From contig JAMCVO010000555.1 of NCBI GenBank assembly GCA_023475715.1, forward strand, positions 1 to 7,427: a stretch of DNA of 7,427 nt, given 5' to 3'. Origin of the DNA: Actinomycetota bacterium (lineage in GTDB: Bacteria > Actinomycetota > Humimicrobiia > Humimicrobiales > Humimicrobiaceae). The first letter of the stretch is position 1. Each line of letters starts with the position of its first letter. A model generated the notes under the pieces. It did not search any database. It was not told the DNA's origin and worked only from the letters and a program-made list of their open reading frames with translations. A program made the position numbers and the translations under genes. Positions 5,674 through 7,427 of the stretch are shown piece after piece.

Positions 5674-6967
5674 GATAATTTTGTTGATTATTATATGTGC
5701 TTTTTTAATAACAACGCTTACCTCTTGTTATGATGCAGATGAAATAGATGATAATATCTATGTGCTTGCCATCGGTGTGGATAGAGGTGTATCTGACAAG
5801 TGGCGGCTGACACTTCAATTTTCGACCATGAAAGAAAGCTCAGGTGGCGGAGGCGGAGGAATGGAGAAAACAAGTGGAAGCGGTGGAGATAGCAGTACAG
5901 GAGAGCAAGATGGTTATGCCTTTGTCACCATAGATGCCCCCTCCTTTTTTGGAGCTATTAATATGCTAAACACCTCTATACCCAGAAGGCTTAATTTCAT
6001 GCATACACAGTTCTTAGCATTTTCTGAGGACCTGGCTAAAAGCGGTTTAATAGGAGAGTTTATAGCCCCCATCATAAGGTACCGTGAGGTAAGAAGGACA
6101 CTCCATGTCATGGTAACAAAGGGTTCAGCAAGGGACTTTATAAAAGAGAACAAACCGTTTATAGGCGCAACCTTATCGAAAACTATGCAAATTCTCGCTC
6201 AGGAGGCAGGTGATACAAGTTTATTCTCTCATGTTACATTGAACGATTTCTATAACGGTTTGAAATCTACTTACCGACAGCCTGTTACAACACTTGTAGG
6301 AGTAAACGATTTTAAAGCTTTCAAAGAAGAAGGACCTAAATGGGGAAACGAGTTCAAAATAGAGGGGGCATATTACGCAGGAGAACTTCCGAGGGTTGGC
6401 GGAAGCAAGGTGGAACATTTAGGCTCTGCAATGTTTAATGGCGACAAAATGGTAGGAGAACTTACCGGAGATGAGACCAGGCTTCTCTTAATGGCAGAGG
6501 GTGAATTTAAAAGAGGCTTTTATACCGTTCCAGACCCCCAAAAACCTGAATTGATTATTCCTTTAGATGTCAGACTGGCAAAGCACCCTAAAGTAAAGAT
6601 AAGTTTTAAAGGAGATAAGCCGATAATCCATCTAAAAATACAGCTTGAGGGGGATCTACTTGCTGTCCAGAGCAGGATACATTACGAGAATCCAGAACTA
6701 AAACTGCTGCTTGAAAAGAGTTTTGAGCAGCAAATAAAAAATAGGCTGGATAAATTAATAGAAAAATGCAAGAGTTTGAATACAGACATATTCCGCTTCG
6801 GCCAGATTGCTTGCAGACAGTTTATTACTATACAGGAATGGGAGGAATACGATTGGAACAAACACTTTAAGGACGCTGAGGTAACTACCGAGGTAAAGTT
6901 TACAATACGGCGCACCGGAACCCAGTTAAACAGCTCTCCCATAATATCAACGGAGGGGAAAGAATAG
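5666..6967 (+). CDS. gerKC: Spore germination receptor C subunit, Ger(x)C lipoprotein
   Basis: The protein has a lipoprotein signal peptide of about 20 residues ending in the lipobox LTSC, so Cys21 is predicted to be diacylglycerylated and to anchor the subunit in the inner spore membrane. The mature start CYDADEIDD resembles the family's C-W-D-x-x-E-I pattern. Family blocks follow, including LAIGVDRG (34-41), FMHTQFLAFSEDLAKSGLIG (111-130), the middle domain LGSAMFNGDKMVGELTGDET (252-271), and a C-terminal domain with the usual K-x-x-x-D-I-F-x-F-G element (369-379). The length of 433 is slightly above the typical 370-410. The excess is explained by a Gly/Ser-rich stretch at about 57-83 that contains six glycines in a row. 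The D-like gene begins on the base after its stop codon. The C subunit is needed for assembly and function of the receptor. Confidence 0.95.
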   Translation: MRKIILLIIICAFLITTLTSCYDADEIDDNIYVLAIGVDRGVSDKWRLTLQFSTMKESSGGGGGGMEKTSGSGGDSSTGEQDGYAFVTIDAPSFFGAINMLNTSIPRRLNFMHTQFLAFSEDLAKSGLIGEFIAPIIRYREVRRTLHVMVTKGSARDFIKENKPFIGATLSKTMQILAQEAGDTSLFSHVTLNDFYNGLKSTYRQPVTTLVGVNDFKAFKEEGPKWGNEFKIEGAYYAGELPRVGGSKVEHLGSAMFNGDKMVGELTGDETRLLLMAEGEFKRGFYTVPDPQKPELIIPLDVRLAKHPKVKISFKGDKPIIHLKIQLEGDLLAVQSRIHYENPELKLLLEKSFEQQIKNRLDKLIEKCKSLNTDIFRFGQIACRQFITIQEWEEYDWNKHFKDAEVTTEVKFTIRRTGTQLNSSPIISTEGKE

Positions 6968-7132
6968 ATGAATTACTTGGTAATATTTTTTGTATTGTTA
7001 ATTTCTATATACCCATTTAATTATGTAAGGTATAGCTGGAATAAAGGAAGAAGGATGGCAGCAATTGGGGCATCGCTTTTAGCAGTAACTTCAATAATCC
7101 TACCGGTAATAGTAATGTTTTGGATGCAATAA
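6968..7132 (+). CDS. Small two-helix membrane protein, probable receptor D subunit
   Basis: This 54-codon gene starts on the very next base after the C-subunit stop. It has a strong GGAGGGG ribosome binding site nine bases upstream, inside the end of the C gene, so it is the fourth cistron of the operon. The product has two hydrophobic helices, at about 3-18 (YLVIFFVLLISIYPF) and about 31-52 (AAIGASLLAVTSIILPVIVM). A short basic loop (RYSWNKGRR) joins them. In Bacillus some GerA-type operons carry a small D gene for a two-helix membrane protein that modulates receptor function. Position, size and topology fit that role, but I cannot show homology from sequence alone. It could also be an unrelated small membrane protein that uses the operon's transcript. 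Its start choice is firm because no other start has a ribosome binding site. Confidence 0.8.
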   Translation: MNYLVIFFVLLISIYPFNYVRYSWNKGRRMAAIGASLLAVTSIILPVIVMFWMQ

Positions 7133-7194
7133 GCAGAACCGCTATACTACTTTTGACTGCAAAAATAATGAGCACAGTAAATTTTTGTATGAGA

Positions 7195-7232
7195 TTAACG
7201 AATTGGAAAGCTCCAACTTTCCAATTCGTTAA
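7195..7232 (+). terminator. 16-bp perfect hairpin after the ger operon
   Basis: The arms TTAACGAATTGGAAAG and CTTTCCAATTCGTTAA form a perfect 16-bp stem with a 6-base loop, 62 bases past the D gene stop. It is the obvious candidate for the operon's terminator. However, the stem is not GC-rich and no T-tract follows on either strand, so it may instead protect the mRNA end or serve another purpose. The left arm plus loop contain a second, competing mini-hairpin, TTGGA-AAGC-TCCAA (7203-7216). Confidence 0.5.
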
Positions 7233-7329
7233 AAATGTGAACAGTTTATACCCCATACTTAAAAGGAAACTACCCTCTATAAGAAGCTAAAGGGTGAAAA
7301 ATATATTAATGATTAAGGATGATTTATTT

Positions 7330-7427
7330 ATGTTAGCTGACCAAACAATACATTTCAGTATAGCTTTAGGACTGTTAATGGGCAACGCATTAAATTATCT
7401 GCCCCCACCTTTTAAAGGGTTTCATCC
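7330..7427 (+). CDS. Possible start of an unknown gene, cut by the window edge
   Basis: An open frame reaches the right edge. The preferred ATG at 7330 is preceded by AAGGATGAT at suitable spacing; an in-frame ATG at 7309 lies behind AGGGTGA. The visible residues (MLADQTIHFSIALGLLMGNA, then LNYLPPPFKGFH) include a short hydrophobic segment that could begin a membrane helix. I do not recognise the protein. With only about 32 codons visible, the frame could be open by chance. It would be a separate unit from the ger operon because a large hairpin lies between them. Confidence 0.35.
   Translation, partial: MLADQTIHFSIALGLLMGNALNYLPPPFKGFH

Noticed and set aside
7017..7256. 79-codon minus-strand open frame over the D-like gene and hairpin
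   Set aside because: It crosses the hairpin and has no ribosome binding site. The plus-strand D-like gene abuts the C gene with a strong site.

Overview
The window looks like chromosome from an endospore-forming, low-GC Firmicute, most likely a Clostridia member. The evidence is the AT-rich sequence, strong AGGAGG-type ribosome binding sites, and a complete GerA-type spore germinant receptor operon. The species cannot be told from the sequence alone.

Left part (1-1380), all on the minus strand. The first 64 bases hold the start of a MerR-family regulator that runs off the window. Its promoter has a 20-bp spacer filled by a perfect GTAC-centred dyad, the architecture of mercury/heavy-metal MerR promoters. 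Next comes a decayed two-gene unit. A small alpha-helical gene carries a one-base deletion. It is followed, two bases after its stop, by a RadC-like JAB/MPN gene that carries an in-frame amber codon, a one-base frameshift and a Tyr in place of the JAMM zinc-ligand Asp. A plausible promoter for this pair lies upstream. Bases 117-324 hold no gene I can support.

Middle part (1380-2731), a set of small monocistronic genes. A Cys-rich four-helix-bundle (DUF326/copper-storage-like) gene on the plus strand has an ideal ribosome binding site and a strong intrinsic terminator. Facing it on the minus strand are an unrecognised 85-codon gene, with a 16-bp perfect palindrome upstream, and a 53-codon DUF1540 gene. 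The DUF1540 gene has its own extended -10 promoter and a terminator hairpin directly after its stop.

Right part (2732-7132), the tightly coupled plus-strand operon A-B-C-D. It encodes a GerA-type A subunit with a long hydrophilic N-terminal region, a GerAB-type permease, a Ger(x)C lipoprotein with a glycine-rich insertion, and an immediately abutting 54-codon two-helix membrane protein that looks like a receptor D subunit. The genes overlap by 4 bp and 8 bp, then abut with no gap, so stoichiometric expression in the forespore is expected. A, B, C and perhaps D would form one inner-membrane receptor complex that senses germinants. A 16-bp perfect hairpin follows the operon, and a weakly supported partial reading frame runs off the right edge.

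I see no CRISPR array, rRNA, tRNA or intact insertion sequence. The most interesting points are the D-type small subunit, the multiply broken JAB gene pair and the metal-type MerR operator.
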